A stretch of 64,000 nt of DNA from an uncultured Colwellia sp. (GCA_913061475.1 CAJXUN010000012.1:28013-92012); one strand, 5' to 3'; numbered from the stretch's first letter, positions 1 to 9,897 are shown. The notes: generated by a model from the sequence alone, not told the origin. Program-made: numbers and translations.

Positions 1-1
1 T

Positions 2-253
2 GGCGACGAATTCGCTATTATTGTCGCTGATGCGTCTGAACAATCATTAGCGGTGATAGAACAAAGAATTTACCAAGCAATAGCCCAAGATGCATTATTA
101 GCAAAATATAATGTTACCAGTAGCTTAGGCTTGGCATTTATGAATAAAGCTGACAATCCGATCAGTTTTTTCCAACGAGCGGATGCTGCGCTATATTCAC
201 AAAAAATGAACATTCCTTGCAAATTAAGCGTAGTGACACAGCAAACCAGCTAA
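2..253 (+). CDS. GGDEF diguanylate cyclase domain, C-terminal part (5' truncated by window edge)
   Basis: The open frame begins at the window edge and reads GDEFAIIVADA, so the window opens inside the GG(D/E)EF signature of a diguanylate cyclase. The remaining 83 codons supply the end of the domain, including the typical SLGLAF strand and a FFQRADAALYSQK helix that matches the usual 'ADxALYxAK' closing motif of the family. The family makes cyclic di-GMP from two GTP. Because the upstream part is missing, any sensory domain and the state of the inhibitory I-site cannot be judged. The protein ends about 40 residues after the closing helix, so no EAL domain follows. Confidence 0.9.
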   Translation, partial: GDEFAIIVADASEQSLAVIEQRIYQAIAQDALLAKYNVTSSLGLAFMNKADNPISFFQRADAALYSQKMNIPCKLSVVTQQTS

Positions 254-263
254 AGCGTGTGTT

Positions 264-902
264 TTAGAGATCACGCAATGCGCGTGATTTCTCTAACGGC
301 GTGGCACCAATGTATAAGCGGCAATACCTTACCGCTTGGGCAAATTTTTCTGGACCAATTTTTGCCAAAATTTGACGTAAAAACATTGCGTCTAGACGAA
401 AGTTTTCACTGTAAGACTCAATAGCCTCTTCAATGCTCGGGTAACAAACACCGTCAAAGGTAAAACTATCACTGATATTGTCTTTTTCAATTTCAACACC
501 GTCAAGCACAAGCGGCCAACCAGAAAAATTCACCCGATCTTTTGCCACTTCATACATAAACCATGCACTGCGTTGAAAACCTGAAAAACTGCCGCCCTCA
601 AAACCCGAGTTAGCGAGTTCTTCACGTGTCCAATTTAGTCCAATGGCTAAATCTTTTTTGTATTTTTGCATCAGAAACTTTTTGACCTGCTGCTCTACTT
701 GCCAAATATTTCTAACTTTGGCTTTAAGTGCGGCATTTGCACACTCACTGCAGCTGGGTACTGTTAATGTAGGATGTTGGCAGTCTAAAATTAGGTGCTG
801 CTGATGCGGAAAGGAAAAATAGCTAGCGGCTGGCTCTGCACAAAACCAGCACTGATGCCTATTTTCAAACGGTATTTCTACAAAACTATCATGTTCAGAC
901 AT
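264..902 (-). CDS. Conserved hypothetical protein with paired Cys motifs
   Basis: A 212-residue protein I do not recognise. Near the N-terminus it has CWFC (residues about 18-21) and CSEC (about 51-54), a spacing that would suit a small zinc-binding fold. The rest is a helical, soluble region with no signal peptide or membrane segment. It converges with the GGDEF gene (10 nt between stops) and lies 45 nt downstream of rhlE on the same strand, so it could be co-transcribed with rhlE. The zinc-binding role is inferred only from the two CxxC pairs; no function is assigned. Confidence 0.75.
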   Translation of the reverse strand: MSEHDSFVEIPFENRHQCWFCAEPAASYFSFPHQQHLILDCQHPTLTVPSCSECANAALKAKVRNIWQVEQQVKKFLMQKYKKDLAIGLNWTREELANSGFEGGSFSGFQRSAWFMYEVAKDRVNFSGWPLVLDGVEIEKDNISDSFTFDGVCYPSIEEAIESYSENFRLDAMFLRQILAKIGPEKFAQAVRYCRLYIGATPLEKSRALRDL

Positions 903-947
903 TGTGCATTATTTTATTAATCTTTACTCAAAAGAAATAGGCGCTAA

Positions 948-2276
948 TTAGCGTCTCTTTCCAGCAGTTTTAGTTTTTTGTTTTTGTGATTTGGCTCGAC
1001 GTTTTGCTGCCGGTGTCTCACTTTCTTTTTTACGTGCTAGCATTTGATTTTTTTCTTGCGTCGCTTTATAACGGCTTTTCTTCAGTGGTGCATCTTCTTT
1101 CGCGTCATATTGGCCAGGCAACGCTCGATCCAACTCATAACCAGGGACAATAATACGCTCAAATTTGCGCTCTATTAACGCTTCAATGTTATCAAGAAAT
1201 TGCTCATCTTTTGGGCTTACCAATGATATCGCTGTTCCTGACTTACCAGCACGGCCAGTACGTCCAATACGATGAACATAGTCTTCAGCAAGAAATGGCA
1301 AATGAAAGTTAACCACATAAGGTAAGTTAGCAATATCAAGTCCGCGGGCCGCAACATCGGTAGCCACTAAAACTCGAACACTACCGTCAACAAATTGCTC
1401 AAGGGCTTTATTACGAGCACCTTGCGTTTTATCGCCATGACATAAAGCGGTTTTTATACCATCGAGTTTTAACTCTTTGGCTAAAATATTAGCGCTTTCT
1501 TTAGTGCCGGCAAACACCAGTACTTGTTGCCAATTATTCACGCCAATAAGCTCAGAAAGTAACTCTGCTTTGCGCGTTTCAGACACCCAGTAAACGGATT
1601 GCTTTACTTTACCTGAGGTAGAGTTTTGACGTGCTACTTCAATTGTTTTTGGCGTTTTAAGTATTTTCTTCGCTAAAGTTTTAACTTTATTTGAGAATGT
1701 AGCAGAAAACATTAAGGTTTGGTGTTTCGCCTTAATCATAGCAACAATGCGTTCAATATCGTTATAAAAGCCCATATCAAGCATGCGATCGGCTTCATCT
1801 AGTACCAGGTATTGCACTTGTGATAGGTCGACATTACGCTGTTCAAGATGTTCAATTAAACGACCCGGTGTTGCCACGAGTACATCAACACCACTTTTAA
1901 GCATTTTAGTTTGTGGTGGCATATTTACACCACCAAAAATAACACCCGAGCGCAACGGTAAAAACTCACTATAAGCTTTCACGTTTTTTTCAACTTGCGC
2001 AGCTAATTCACGTGTTGGCGTTAAAATTAACGCTTTAACTGTACTTGTGGTATCAAAACCATCTGCATTAGCTTTTACTTTTTTCGCTAAACCATCAAGA
2101 ATTGGCAAGGTAAATGCTGCCGTTTTTCCCGTGCCTGTTTGCGCACTTGCTAAAACATCAACGCCTGTACGAATAACAGGAATAGCTTGTTGCTGAATCG
2201 GTGTTAAATTTTTATAACCGCATGCTTTTACCGCTTTTAGTAAATTAGCCGATAAACCTATTGCATCCACACTCAT
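948..2276 (-). CDS. rhlE: DEAD-box ATP-dependent RNA helicase RhlE
   Basis: Superfamily 2 RNA helicase. Visible motifs (numbered from the GTG one codon upstream) are the Q motif with TPIQQQ (about 26-31), Walker A AQTGTGKT (46-53), TPTRELA, TPGR, DEAD (161-164), SAT (192-194), ARGLDI and HRIGRTGR (337-344). The lysine/arginine-rich tail of about 60 residues is typical of RhlE. The family remodels rRNA and mRNA structure, notably during ribosome assembly and in the cold. GTG 2279 and ATG 2276 are adjacent candidate starts; ATG is chosen. DEAD-box proteins are hard to tell apart, but the short core plus basic tail fits RhlE better than SrmB, DeaD or RhlB. Confidence 0.93.
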   Translation of the reverse strand: MSVDAIGLSANLLKAVKACGYKNLTPIQQQAIPVIRTGVDVLASAQTGTGKTAAFTLPILDGLAKKVKANADGFDTTSTVKALILTPTRELAAQVEKNVKAYSEFLPLRSGVIFGGVNMPPQTKMLKSGVDVLVATPGRLIEHLEQRNVDLSQVQYLVLDEADRMLDMGFYNDIERIVAMIKAKHQTLMFSATFSNKVKTLAKKILKTPKTIEVARQNSTSGKVKQSVYWVSETRKAELLSELIGVNNWQQVLVFAGTKESANILAKELKLDGIKTALCHGDKTQGARNKALEQFVDGSVRVLVATDVAARGLDIANLPYVVNFHLPFLAEDYVHRIGRTGRAGKSGTAISLVSPKDEQFLDNIEALIERKFERIIVPGYELDRALPGQYDAKEDAPLKKSRYKATQEKNQMLARKKESETPAAKRRAKSQKQKTKTAGKRR

Positions 2277-2537
2277 CACATCACCATTTCTGTATTATCG
2301 TAAACGACGCAGTTAGCTAAATCGCTATGCGCCAAAATATTAAGGCGCGCATTATAGCAGCTTTGTTGCAAGTTGTTGCTATTAAATATTCAGACTAATG
2401 CTGTTCAATTAATTGTGACTTAGCACCTATTAGCGATTTAATAAATAACGTAACATCGTAGTAATTACTAAGCCTGTTAAGTTATTTTTCCACAACAATA
2501 ACAACAGGCTAGTGATAATAACGATACAGCAAAAACC

Positions 2538-3974
2538 TTACTTTTTATGCCAAATATCTTTAGTCAAATTAAAGTCTTTTTGCTCTTGCTCATCCGGCTG
2601 ATAAGTGGGCAGTAAACCTTTGTCTTGCTGTTGATGGTAATCCTTGGTTATTTTCACCACCACACCAGAGAGCATAAATAAGGCGCTAACATTAACTATC
2701 GTCATTAATCCTGTCGATAAATCGGCTAAAGCTATCACTTCAGGTAACGTCGCTATTGAGCCAAAGACCAACATTAATAAAAAACCAATACGCAGAAACC
2801 ATCGCCCTTGCATGTTATCCATTTTCAAGTATTTTAAATTGTTATCTGCATAGGCATAATTTGCCACAATTGAGGTAAAGGCAAATAATAATATAGCGAT
2901 AGAAATAAAGTCACTGCCCCAAGCACCGACTTGATAAGCAAGTGCTTGTTGGGTTAATTGAATACCTTGTGCTTGGCTACCGGTCTCTTTAAAAAGTAAA
3001 ATCAAAATAGCGGTGCAAGAACAGATAACAATAGTATCAAAAAACACCGCCAACATTTGAATGTAACCTTGAGATACAGGATGCGGAGGAAACGGTTCAG
3101 CAGCTGCGGCGGCATTAGGTGAACTACCCATACCCGCCTCATTAGAGTACAAACCACGTTTAACTCCTTGCACAATAGCCGCACCAACCAAGCCACTGCC
3201 GGCCTCTTTTATGCCAAACGCCGAGGCAAATATATCATTAATAACCGCTGGCACTTTTTCAATATTTAGCCAAATAACCCCTAAACAAACCAGTATGTAA
3301 AGCAAACCCATAAAAGGTACGGTTAACTCAGCAAAACGAGCTATATTTTTTAACCCCCCCATAACAATAAAAGCCGCAGCAAACGTAATTGCAATACCGG
3401 TATAGAATGGTTCAAAACCGTATGAGCCACTAAATGCGCTAGTGATGGAGTTTGCCTGAACGGCACTAAATACAAAGCCATAACCAAAAAACAAACATAG
3501 CGAGAATGTTATCGCTAATTTTTTATTATTTAAGCCTTTACTCATGTAATAAGCGGGACCACCACGGAAATTTCCGTTGCTGTCACGTTCTTTATAAAGT
3601 TGGCCTAAGGCACTTTCAGCAAATGCTGTTGCCATGCCTATTAAGGCAATTGCCCACATCCAAAAAACAGCACCCGCGCCGCCTAGCGAAATAGCAACCG
3701 CCACCCCCATCAAGTTTCCTGTACCAACACGGGCTGCCAACGACGTACATAAAGCTTGAAAAGAAGAAATACCATGAGTCGAACTTTTTCGGCTCGACTT
3801 TAAAATCGTAAACATATGAAAGAAGCGCCTAATTTGCAGCCCCTTCAAACGAATAGTGAACCATATACCACAAGCACTGAGCAGATAAATTAAAATACTG
3901 CCCCATAAATAACCGTTAATAGTTCCTACCCACAACTCAATGAAACTGGGTTCAATTACACTTGGTTCTACCAC
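2538..3974 (-). CDS. Alanine/glycine:cation symporter family protein (AGCS)
   Basis: A 478-residue integral membrane protein of the AGCS (AlsT/DagA) family, which couples uptake of alanine or glycine to Na+ (or H+). Family hallmarks visible are GTGNLMGVAVA near residue 80, GGPAYYMSKGL near 140, and NEAGMGSSPNAAAAA near 280. About ten hydrophobic segments are spread over the protein and the tail is charged. The start at 3974 follows a GGAG-type Shine-Dalgarno on the minus strand (ctccga just beyond the start on plus). It is a single gene with 489 bp before pntB. The exact amino-acid substrate cannot be read from sequence. Confidence 0.92.
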   Translation of the reverse strand: MVEPSVIEPSFIELWVGTINGYLWGSILIYLLSACGIWFTIRLKGLQIRRFFHMFTILKSSRKSSTHGISSFQALCTSLAARVGTGNLMGVAVAISLGGAGAVFWMWAIALIGMATAFAESALGQLYKERDSNGNFRGGPAYYMSKGLNNKKLAITFSLCLFFGYGFVFSAVQANSITSAFSGSYGFEPFYTGIAITFAAAFIVMGGLKNIARFAELTVPFMGLLYILVCLGVIWLNIEKVPAVINDIFASAFGIKEAGSGLVGAAIVQGVKRGLYSNEAGMGSSPNAAAAAEPFPPHPVSQGYIQMLAVFFDTIVICSCTAILILLFKETGSQAQGIQLTQQALAYQVGAWGSDFISIAILLFAFTSIVANYAYADNNLKYLKMDNMQGRWFLRIGFLLMLVFGSIATLPEVIALADLSTGLMTIVNVSALFMLSGVVVKITKDYHQQQDKGLLPTYQPDEQEQKDFNLTKDIWHKK

Positions 3975-4405
3975 GTTATTCTCCGAAGGATTAGTTGTTA
4001 GTTATAACTCAGCATATTTTTAGGGTGATTAAACCTGCTACCAAGATTTACGCATGGCAAAAATCACCCTAGTGACTGCATTAAATAACCGGTTTGAATG
4101 TTGAGCGTAATTTAAGAAGTTAAAGAAGCTATATAAAGCCGTATAAACCTTGCCGGCAGATATAACTTTTCAAGCTAAAAAATACTTTTATGATCCAAGC
4201 TGAGGTTAACTAATTAATTTTTATTTTGAATAGCTTAACAAAATTGCTTACTAGATAAATAACTTTATCACCGCCAGATAAAATAAAACCAGCAACTACG
4301 TAAGCCGTCATAAATAATCCGCAAGGAAAAGTGCAAAAAAGCAAGGTGGAAATTTAGAAGCCAGTATTGGTATTAGCTAGCTAAAACTAATTTAATGATA
4401 AAAAA
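3975..4405. other. Intergenic, no gene seen
   Basis: AT-rich spacer between the pntB terminator and the upstream side of the AGCS symporter gene. I see no convincing ORF, RNA or repeat. It should contain the promoter of the symporter gene. Confidence 0.6.
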
Positions 4406-4430
4406 AATGCCGATAATGATTATCGGCATT
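4406..4430 (-). terminator. Rho-independent terminator of pntAB
   Basis: An 11-bp perfect stem (AATGCCGATAA / TTATCGGCATT) with a 3-nt loop. Read on the minus strand it is followed by a run of seven T. It lies 33 nt beyond the pntB stop. Confidence 0.9.
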
Positions 4431-4463
4431 TTAAGTCTAACTATTTAAGTTTTAAGTGAGAAA

Positions 4464-5867
4464 CTAGAGCGCTTTAAATATTGCTTCCACAGAGTCTTTA
4501 GCATCACCAAACAACATTTGTGTGTTGTCTTTGAAAAACAAGGGATTTTGCACACCAGCATAGCCTGTTGCCATTGAGCGTTTAAACACCACAACATTTT
4601 TTGCTTTCCACACTTCTAATACCGGCATACCCGCAATCGGGCTAGTAGGATCTTCAGCCGCCGCGGGGTTAACCGTATCGTTAGCGCCAATAACTAGCAC
4701 CACATCAGTTTCAGGGAAGTCATCATTGATTTCTTCCATACCTAAAACAATATCATAAGGCACTTTTGCTTCAGCTAATAACACGTTCATGTGACCTGGT
4801 AATCGACCAGCTACCGGATGAATAGCAAAACGTACATCTACGCCTTTATCTTTTAAGGTTTGAGTCAATTTATAAACTGGGTATTGAGCTTGTGCTACCG
4901 CCATGCCGTAACCTGGGGCAATGATCACCGACTTCGCGCCATTTAACATATCAGCCACAGCTTCTGCGTTTATTTCAAAGTGATCGCCATAGTCGGTATC
5001 CGTATCGATCACCACATTAGTACCAAAACCACCGGCAATCACGCTGATAAAAGAACGGTTCATCGCCTTACACATAATGTAGGAAAGAATTGCACCTGAA
5101 GACCCTACTAACGCCCCCGTAACAATTAACAAATCATTACTCAGCATAAAACCTGCAGCCGCAGCAGCCCAACCAGAATAAGAATTAAGCATAGAAACAA
5201 CCACCGGCATATCGGCGCCGCCAATTGACGCAACTAAATGCCAACCAAAAACAAAGGCAATTAAGGCCATTAAATACAGTAAATTATCACCACCACCTTG
5301 CTGAACAAAAAGCACCATCAAGACAAAGGATAAAACACCAGCGGCTAAATTTAACTTATGACGATGAGGCAGCATTAACGCGGCTGAATTAATAATGCCA
5401 CGTAACTTACCAAAGGCAACAATCGAGCCGGTAAAGGTTACCGCGCCAATAAACACACCAAGAAACACTTCCACTAAATGGATATTAGTCGCCATTTGCT
5501 GACTGTCGGTAAAGTTGGCCATTACAGAATGGTCCATTTCAAAGTAACTATTGAAACCCACCAATACCGCAGCTAAACCAACAAAACTGTGCAAAATAGC
5601 CACTAACTCTGGCATTTGCGTCATTTCAACTTTTTTCGCCAACTGCAAACCGATAGTTGCACCAATGAGCATAGTTACTAAAATTATCCAAACATTGTCG
5701 ACACGGGGATCAGCAATGGTGGCAATAAGCGCAATAGCCATACCGACAATACCGTACCAATTACCCGTTTCTGCGGTTTGCTGCTTACTCAATCCCGACA
5801 AACTAAAAATAAACAATAACGCAGCTAAAATATAAGCAGCACTGATTAAACCTTGAGAAAATTCCAT
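4464..5867 (-). CDS. pntB: NAD(P) transhydrogenase subunit beta
   Basis: 467 residues, the usual PntB length. The first half holds eight or nine hydrophobic segments of the proton channel. The C-terminal half is the NADP(H)-binding domain III, with [11 protein letters not shown] and [14 protein letters not shown]. With PntA it forms the membrane-bound proton-translocating transhydrogenase, which uses the proton gradient to drive hydride transfer from NADH to NADP+. The start is 10 nt after the pntA stop, so the pair is one operon ending in the strong hairpin at 4406-4430. Confidence 0.97.
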   Translation of the reverse strand: MEFSQGLISAAYILAALLFIFSLSGLSKQQTAETGNWYGIVGMAIALIATIADPRVDNVWIILVTMLIGATIGLQLAKKVEMTQMPELVAILHSFVGLAAVLVGFNSYFEMDHSVMANFTDSQQMATNIHLVEVFLGVFIGAVTFTGSIVAFGKLRGIINSAALMLPHRHKLNLAAGVLSFVLMVLFVQQGGGDNLLYLMALIAFVFGWHLVASIGGADMPVVVSMLNSYSGWAAAAAGFMLSNDLLIVTGALVGSSGAILSYIMCKAMNRSFISVIAGGFGTNVVIDTDTDYGDHFEINAEAVADMLNGAKSVIIAPGYGMAVAQAQYPVYKLTQTLKDKGVDVRFAIHPVAGRLPGHMNVLLAEAKVPYDIVLGMEEINDDFPETDVVLVIGANDTVNPAAAEDPTSPIAGMPVLEVWKAKNVVVFKRSMATGYAGVQNPLFFKDNTQMLFGDAKDSVEAIFKAL

Positions 5868-5877
5868 TACATCGCCC

Positions 5878-7416
5878 TTATTTTCTAAACATTTTTAACA
5901 TACGTTTAGTGACCACAAAGCCACCAACAATATTGATCGTCGCGATAAGTATGGCGACACCGGCGAGCACTTGAATTAACGGGTTACTATTACCCACCTG
6001 CAAAACTGCACCAACAACGATAATGCCAGATATAGCATTAGTAACACTCATCAATGGCGTATGCAGTGAGTGACTGACATTCCAAACCACGTTGTAACCA
6101 ATAACACAGGCTAAAACAAACACCGTAAAGTGTGAGAGAAAGTCAGCCGGTGCAACACTAGCAACCCAGGCAAAAAGCAAAGCACCTGCGGCCATGAAAA
6201 TATGCTTTTTCCCTTGGCTCATGGATTCTTCTTTTTTCACCTCTACCGCTTTTACTGGTTCAGCCTTCGGTTTAACTGGTGCTGCACTCACTTGAATAGG
6301 TGGTGGCGGAAAGGTAATTTCGTTGCCTTTCACAACCGTCATATTACGAATAACAACATCTTCAAAATCAATATTGAACGTGCCATTTTTTTCTTTACAC
6401 AACAACTTTGCCAAACTGACTAGGTTATTGGCGTACAACTGTGACGATTGATTCGGTAGCCGAGAAACTAAGTCGGTATAGCCAATAATTTTAACGCCAT
6501 TCGCATTAACTACCTTACCTGCCTCAGTTAACTCACAATTTCCGCCCCCAGCCGCGGCTAAATCAACCACGATGCTGCCAGTTTTCATCGACTCAACCAT
6601 GGCAGTGGTAATCAATTTAGGTGCGGGCTTACCTGGGATCATCGCGGTGGTAATAATAATATCAACATCTTTTGCTTGTTCTGCAAACAAGGCCATTTCC
6701 GCGTCGATAAAGGCTTTGCTCATTTCTTTTGCATAACCATCGCCAGAGCCGGTATCTTCAGGCTCTTCATAGTCAAGCTCAAGAAACTCAGCCCCCATAC
6801 TTTCTATTTGTTCTTTCACTTCAGGGCGGGTATCAAAGGCACGGACAATAGCGCCTAAACTACTGGCTGTGCCAATAGCAGCGAGCCCTGCAACACCGGC
6901 ACCAATAATCATCACTTTAGCGGGCGGCATTTTACCTGCAGCGGTTATTTGGCCAGTTAAAAAACGGCCAAAGTGATGTGTCGCTTCAATAACGGCACGA
7001 TAACCGGCAATGTTCGCCATCGAACTTAGCGCATCCATTGATTGACTGCGGGTCATTCTTGGCACCATTTCCATCGCTAACGTGGTAATACTTTTCGCCT
7101 TTAACGCCGCTAAAATATCGTCATTTTGTGCTGGTGCAATAAAACTGATCAGATTTGCACCGTCTTTCATTAACTCGATTTCTTCAATGCTCGGAGGATT
7201 TACTTTAAAAATAATATCGGACTGCCAAACATTTTTTTTGGTAACAACACTGGCACCCGCCTCAATAAATTCTTGATCGGTAAAACTTGCTTTAGTACCA
7301 CAGCCTTTTTGTACTTGCACTTCAAAGCCCAGCTTTAACAAAGCAGCTACCGCGGTTGGCGCGCTAGCGACTCGGTTTTCACCTGATAATGTTTCTTTCG
7401 GTATACCAATAATCAT
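5878..7416 (-). CDS. pntA: NAD(P) transhydrogenase subunit alpha
   Basis: 512 residues. It opens with GIPKET, typical of the alanine dehydrogenase/PntA fold, and has the NAD-binding loop [11 protein letters not shown] at about 172-182. A Pro/Lys/Glu-rich linker near 375-400 leads to the C-terminal membrane domain with about four hydrophobic helices. It is the fused, enterobacterial-type alpha subunit rather than the split PntAA/PntAB form. It is the first gene of the pntA-pntB operon, with its promoter in the 303-bp gap to the divergent gene at 7720. Confidence 0.97.
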   Translation of the reverse strand: MIIGIPKETLSGENRVASAPTAVAALLKLGFEVQVQKGCGTKASFTDQEFIEAGASVVTKKNVWQSDIIFKVNPPSIEEIELMKDGANLISFIAPAQNDDILAALKAKSITTLAMEMVPRMTRSQSMDALSSMANIAGYRAVIEATHHFGRFLTGQITAAGKMPPAKVMIIGAGVAGLAAIGTASSLGAIVRAFDTRPEVKEQIESMGAEFLELDYEEPEDTGSGDGYAKEMSKAFIDAEMALFAEQAKDVDIIITTAMIPGKPAPKLITTAMVESMKTGSIVVDLAAAGGGNCELTEAGKVVNANGVKIIGYTDLVSRLPNQSSQLYANNLVSLAKLLCKEKNGTFNIDFEDVVIRNMTVVKGNEITFPPPPIQVSAAPVKPKAEPVKAVEVKKEESMSQGKKHIFMAAGALLFAWVASVAPADFLSHFTVFVLACVIGYNVVWNVSHSLHTPLMSVTNAISGIIVVGAVLQVGNSNPLIQVLAGVAILIATINIVGGFVVTKRMLKMFRK

Positions 7417-7719
7417 AAATCACCTTTATTCATCACAAAAATTTCATCATAAAAATAGCGCTTCACAAGTGAAGTAAATAGTTTGTTTTCTTGTTTTTAC
7501 TTGCGAGGTATTTCATGCAACTGAATGTTAAAATTATAATTAACTCGATTAATTAGACTAATGTTTTACCATTATTCGTTTACTTTTCATACATCAAGCT
7601 TATTTATTTTCGCTATAAGCTAGCCGATATAACTTTATCGCTTATAGCCCAAAGGTCTAGTTTGCTCTGTGGCGATAATAGATTAATATATTGAAATACA
7701 TGCTAATAAGGATAGAAAG
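7417..7719. other. Divergent promoter region between pntA and the carbonic-anhydrase-like gene
   Basis: 303 bp of AT-rich DNA upstream of both divergent genes. I see no ORF, hairpin terminator or clear operator. Promoters for both flanking genes must lie here. Confidence 0.55.
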
Positions 7720-8244
7720 ATGATTTATCAACTCGCTAACGTAGCGCCAAGCTTAACTGACAGCAATTTTATCGCCCCCAATGCCACACTTATCGGTGAC
7801 GTAGTGTTGGCTGAACATGCCAGTGTTTGGTTTAATGTTGTTATTCGTGCTGACATGGAAACCATCAAAATTGGTGAAAATAGCAATATTCAAGATGGTT
7901 CGATATTACATGTTGATACAGGCTTTCCAATAACCATTGGGCGTGATGTCACCATTGGCCATAAAGTGATGCTCCATGGTTGTACCATTGGCGATAATAC
8001 CTTAGTTGGCATGAATGCCGTGGTACTTAACGGCGCTAATATAGGTAAAAATTGTTTAATTGGCGCCAACAGCTTGGTGACTGAAAACATGCAAGTGCCT
8101 GATGGCCATTTAGTCATGGGTTCACCGGCAAAAGTTGTCAAAGCCCTTGATGATGCGACACGCGCAATGTTTACAAAGTCTGCGATGCATTATGTCGACA
8201 ATGGTCAGCGCTATTTAAATGAATTAACTGAGGTAAAGCGCTAA
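7720..8244 (+). CDS. Gamma carbonic anhydrase family protein (YrdA-like)
   Basis: A 174-residue left-handed beta-helix protein built from hexapeptide repeats over residues about 15-150. Metal-ligand histidines typical of gamma-class carbonic anhydrases are present: the His of ILHVD and the two of GHKVMLHGCTIG. Length and the closing helix match the YrdA/CaiE/PaaY group, trimeric cytoplasmic proteins whose carbonic anhydrase activity is often weak or unproven. GGATAGAAAG lies just upstream of the ATG. It is the last housekeeping gene before the accessory cassette region. Confidence 0.9.
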   Translation: MIYQLANVAPSLTDSNFIAPNATLIGDVVLAEHASVWFNVVIRADMETIKIGENSNIQDGSILHVDTGFPITIGRDVTIGHKVMLHGCTIGDNTLVGMNAVVLNGANIGKNCLIGANSLVTENMQVPDGHLVMGSPAKVVKALDDATRAMFTKSAMHYVDNGQRYLNELTEVKR

Positions 8245-8393
8245 CATTTAGCATTTAAATGACTTCGCCCTTTTAACTTAGCGACGGCATTAATTAATGA
8301 TCACGATACAGCTTCAATTTGATAGATTTATTTCACATCAATCACTTTTTGGGGCTGTTTTATTCACATCACTCGAGTATTTCCTCCCAAGTC

Positions 8394-8422
8394 ATGAAAT
8401 GAGGAACATTTCCTCATTTCAT
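8394..8422. promoter_or_regulatory. 13-bp-arm palindrome with core GAGGAA-N3-TTCCTC
   Basis: ATGAAATGAGGAA - CAT - TTCCTCATTTCAT is a perfect 13-bp inverted repeat with a 3-nt loop and no T run. The inner GAGGAA-N3-TTCCTC recurs at 8530-8544. It could be an operator, or the hairpin end of the preceding transcript. It lies in the 348-bp gap 8245-8592, which holds no gene that I can see. Confidence 0.55.
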
Positions 8423-8529
8423 CGAAAATAAAATTATTCACTTTACCTGCAGGTAACAAATGGCAATGGCTGTAATGATTTGTTATAAATAGGTAAAATA
8501 AATAAGGTGGAAATATTTTTTATGTAAAA

Positions 8530-8544
8530 GAGGAAAGTTTCCTC
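8530..8544. promoter_or_regulatory. Second copy of the GAGGAA-N3-TTCCTC palindrome
   Basis: GAGGAAAGTTTCCTC lies 48 bp before the DUF4393 start and 129 bp (centre to centre) from the first copy. Just after it, GTTAGGGC at 8555-8562 resembles an attC/attI core site and may mark the left edge of the cassette block. A paired-operator role is inference only. Confidence 0.5.
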
Positions 8545-8592
8545 CTATTAAGTTGTTAGGGCTTTTGCCGCACAAAACATAAGGAGTATTAA

Positions 8593-9267
8593 ATGTCTGA
8601 AGGAGATAACAGTATGGATTTAACTGGAGCGGGAAAACTGGCTAATGCTATTCCCAAAGAAGGTTGGAAAAAATTAATTGATACCGCCTGTACAACATTT
8701 TCTGACTTAGTTGCTCCTATAACTAAAACAACTGCTGGTTTAGGAGGATTAATTCAAGCTAAGTTCGATACAATGATTGATGCACAAAAAGTTTTTGCTG
8801 CGGATGCTTTGTATAATGCGAAAGACAAGGTAGATAGGTCGGGAAAAACAATCACAGGAATTCCAAAATCTAAAGTTCTATTGCCTTCAATTGAAAATGC
8901 TTCTTTAGAATCTGATGATGGCTTAAGGGATATTTGGTCTAATTTAATTGCAAATGAAATGTTGGACGGGAGTGTACATCCTGAATTCCCTCTTGTTTTA
9001 TCTAGATTAAGCTCTAACGATGCTAGTGTTTTATCTGAAATTGCTGCCAATAATAGTAAAATAACTGTTCAGTCAGCGGCAAAAGCTCTTACTGTTTCTT
9101 TAAGTATTATGGGAATTAGTTTTAGTCAGTTATTAGAAGAGCCAGCAGACTTTAGTAGAGAACACTTAGAAAGGCTTAATCTAATTCAAAAAGGAAATGG
9201 GAAATGGATGCTAACGTACTTTGGTGAAGAGTTCGTCAAAGCTGTTACAGACCCAAATTTTGAATAG
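8593..9267 (+). CDS. DUF4393 / Abi-alpha-type protein (putative abortive-infection cassette gene)
   Basis: A 224-residue soluble protein resembling the DUF4393 (Abi_alpha) family. The conserved centre reads LLPSIENASLESDDGLRDIW and continues with a segment similar to the family's 'LWANLLANAMD' stretch, then PEFPLVLSRLS. The N-terminal half is glycine/alanine-rich and may be membrane-associated. Members of this Pfam family were first linked to abortive infection of phage. The start is fixed by AGGAG 7 nt before the ATG. The coding DNA is more AT-rich than its housekeeping neighbours, and an attC-like site follows 11 nt after the stop, so it is read as a gene cassette. Family assignment is from pattern memory and a defence role is inference. 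Confidence 0.72.
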   Translation: MSEGDNSMDLTGAGKLANAIPKEGWKKLIDTACTTFSDLVAPITKTTAGLGGLIQAKFDTMIDAQKVFAADALYNAKDKVDRSGKTITGIPKSKVLLPSIENASLESDDGLRDIWSNLIANEMLDGSVHPEFPLVLSRLSSNDASVLSEIAANNSKITVQSAAKALTVSLSIMGISFSQLLEEPADFSREHLERLNLIQKGNGKWMLTYFGEEFVKAVTDPNFE

Positions 9268-9278
9268 GCTAATTCACA

Positions 9279-9378
9279 GCCCTAACAAGTCAATTCAGCA
9301 GGACAAAAAACAGCTGGTTTTGCTCCTGCGTCGCTTATTTTAACCAACTATTTTTTGCCTCTGATTGAGGCGTTAGCT
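9279..9378 (+). repeat. attC-like recombination site 1
   Basis: It starts with the core-like GCCCTAACAAG and ends with GAGGCGTTAGC. In between are nested inverted repeats (GCAGGACAAAA with TTTTGCTCCTGC, and TTGCCTC with GAGGCG). The inner GGACAAAAAACAG and TGGTTTT blocks and the end are nearly identical to site 3 at 10375-10457. The layout matches attC (59-be) sites of chromosomal integrons. Confidence 0.78.
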
Positions 9379-9393
9379 TTAAATAAGGAAGTC

Positions 9394-9897
9394 ATGGTGA
9401 AATTTTCAGTAATATTAATAACGTTCATATGTATGTTTTCAATTTGTACATATGCAAATGAAGAGATAGATAAACTTACATTACCAATAATGGAATCAAT
9501 CCAAAAAGGAAAAATTAGTAATATCTTTTCGATGGCCTTTCCAAAAGATAGTCCTAGCAGAAGATATTTTTCTGACTCTGAAATTGAGCAATATGATAAT
9601 AAGTTTCAAGGTAGCTTTCAGACTCTAGGTAAATCTAGTGGTTATTTTGAGTATCTTCACTCAGATATACCAGACGTATTAGTTTTAAAATATTATGTTG
9701 TTAAATTTGATGTGGAGCCTGCCATTATTAAATTCATATTATATAAACAGGATAAAGAGTGGAGAATCAACTCTTTTGCAATTGACGATACACTTGATGA
9801 TTATCTTGAGGAGTCCGCAAAGTATCGTATGGGTTCATTAAGTCATAAAGATGTCCGTGATGAAATTAAAGCTAAGCCACTCAAGCAGGAAAAATAA
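9394..9897 (+). CDS. Small secreted hypothetical protein in cassette
   Basis: 167 residues starting at ATG 9394, chosen because the upstream extension runs through the attC site and because AAGGA precedes it. Residues 1-22 form a signal peptide ending near TYANEE. The mature part of about 145 residues is mixed alpha/beta with no Cys pair and no membrane segment. I do not recognise the family. The fold might resemble small NTF2-like or DUF-type periplasmic domains, but nothing proves that. It sits between two attC-like sites, so it is a cassette gene of unknown role, AT-rich like its neighbours. Confidence 0.75.
   Translation: MVKFSVILITFICMFSICTYANEEIDKLTLPIMESIQKGKISNIFSMAFPKDSPSRRYFSDSEIEQYDNKFQGSFQTLGKSSGYFEYLHSDIPDVLVLKYYVVKFDVEPAIIKFILYKQDKEWRINSFAIDDTLDDYLEESAKYRMGSLSHKDVRDEIKAKPLKQEK

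Noticed and set aside
1783..1974. Open frame antisense to rhlE
   Set aside because: Ser/Arg/Cys-rich shadow of the helicase coding strand; the same holds for the antisense frames over pntAB, trp and glnS.
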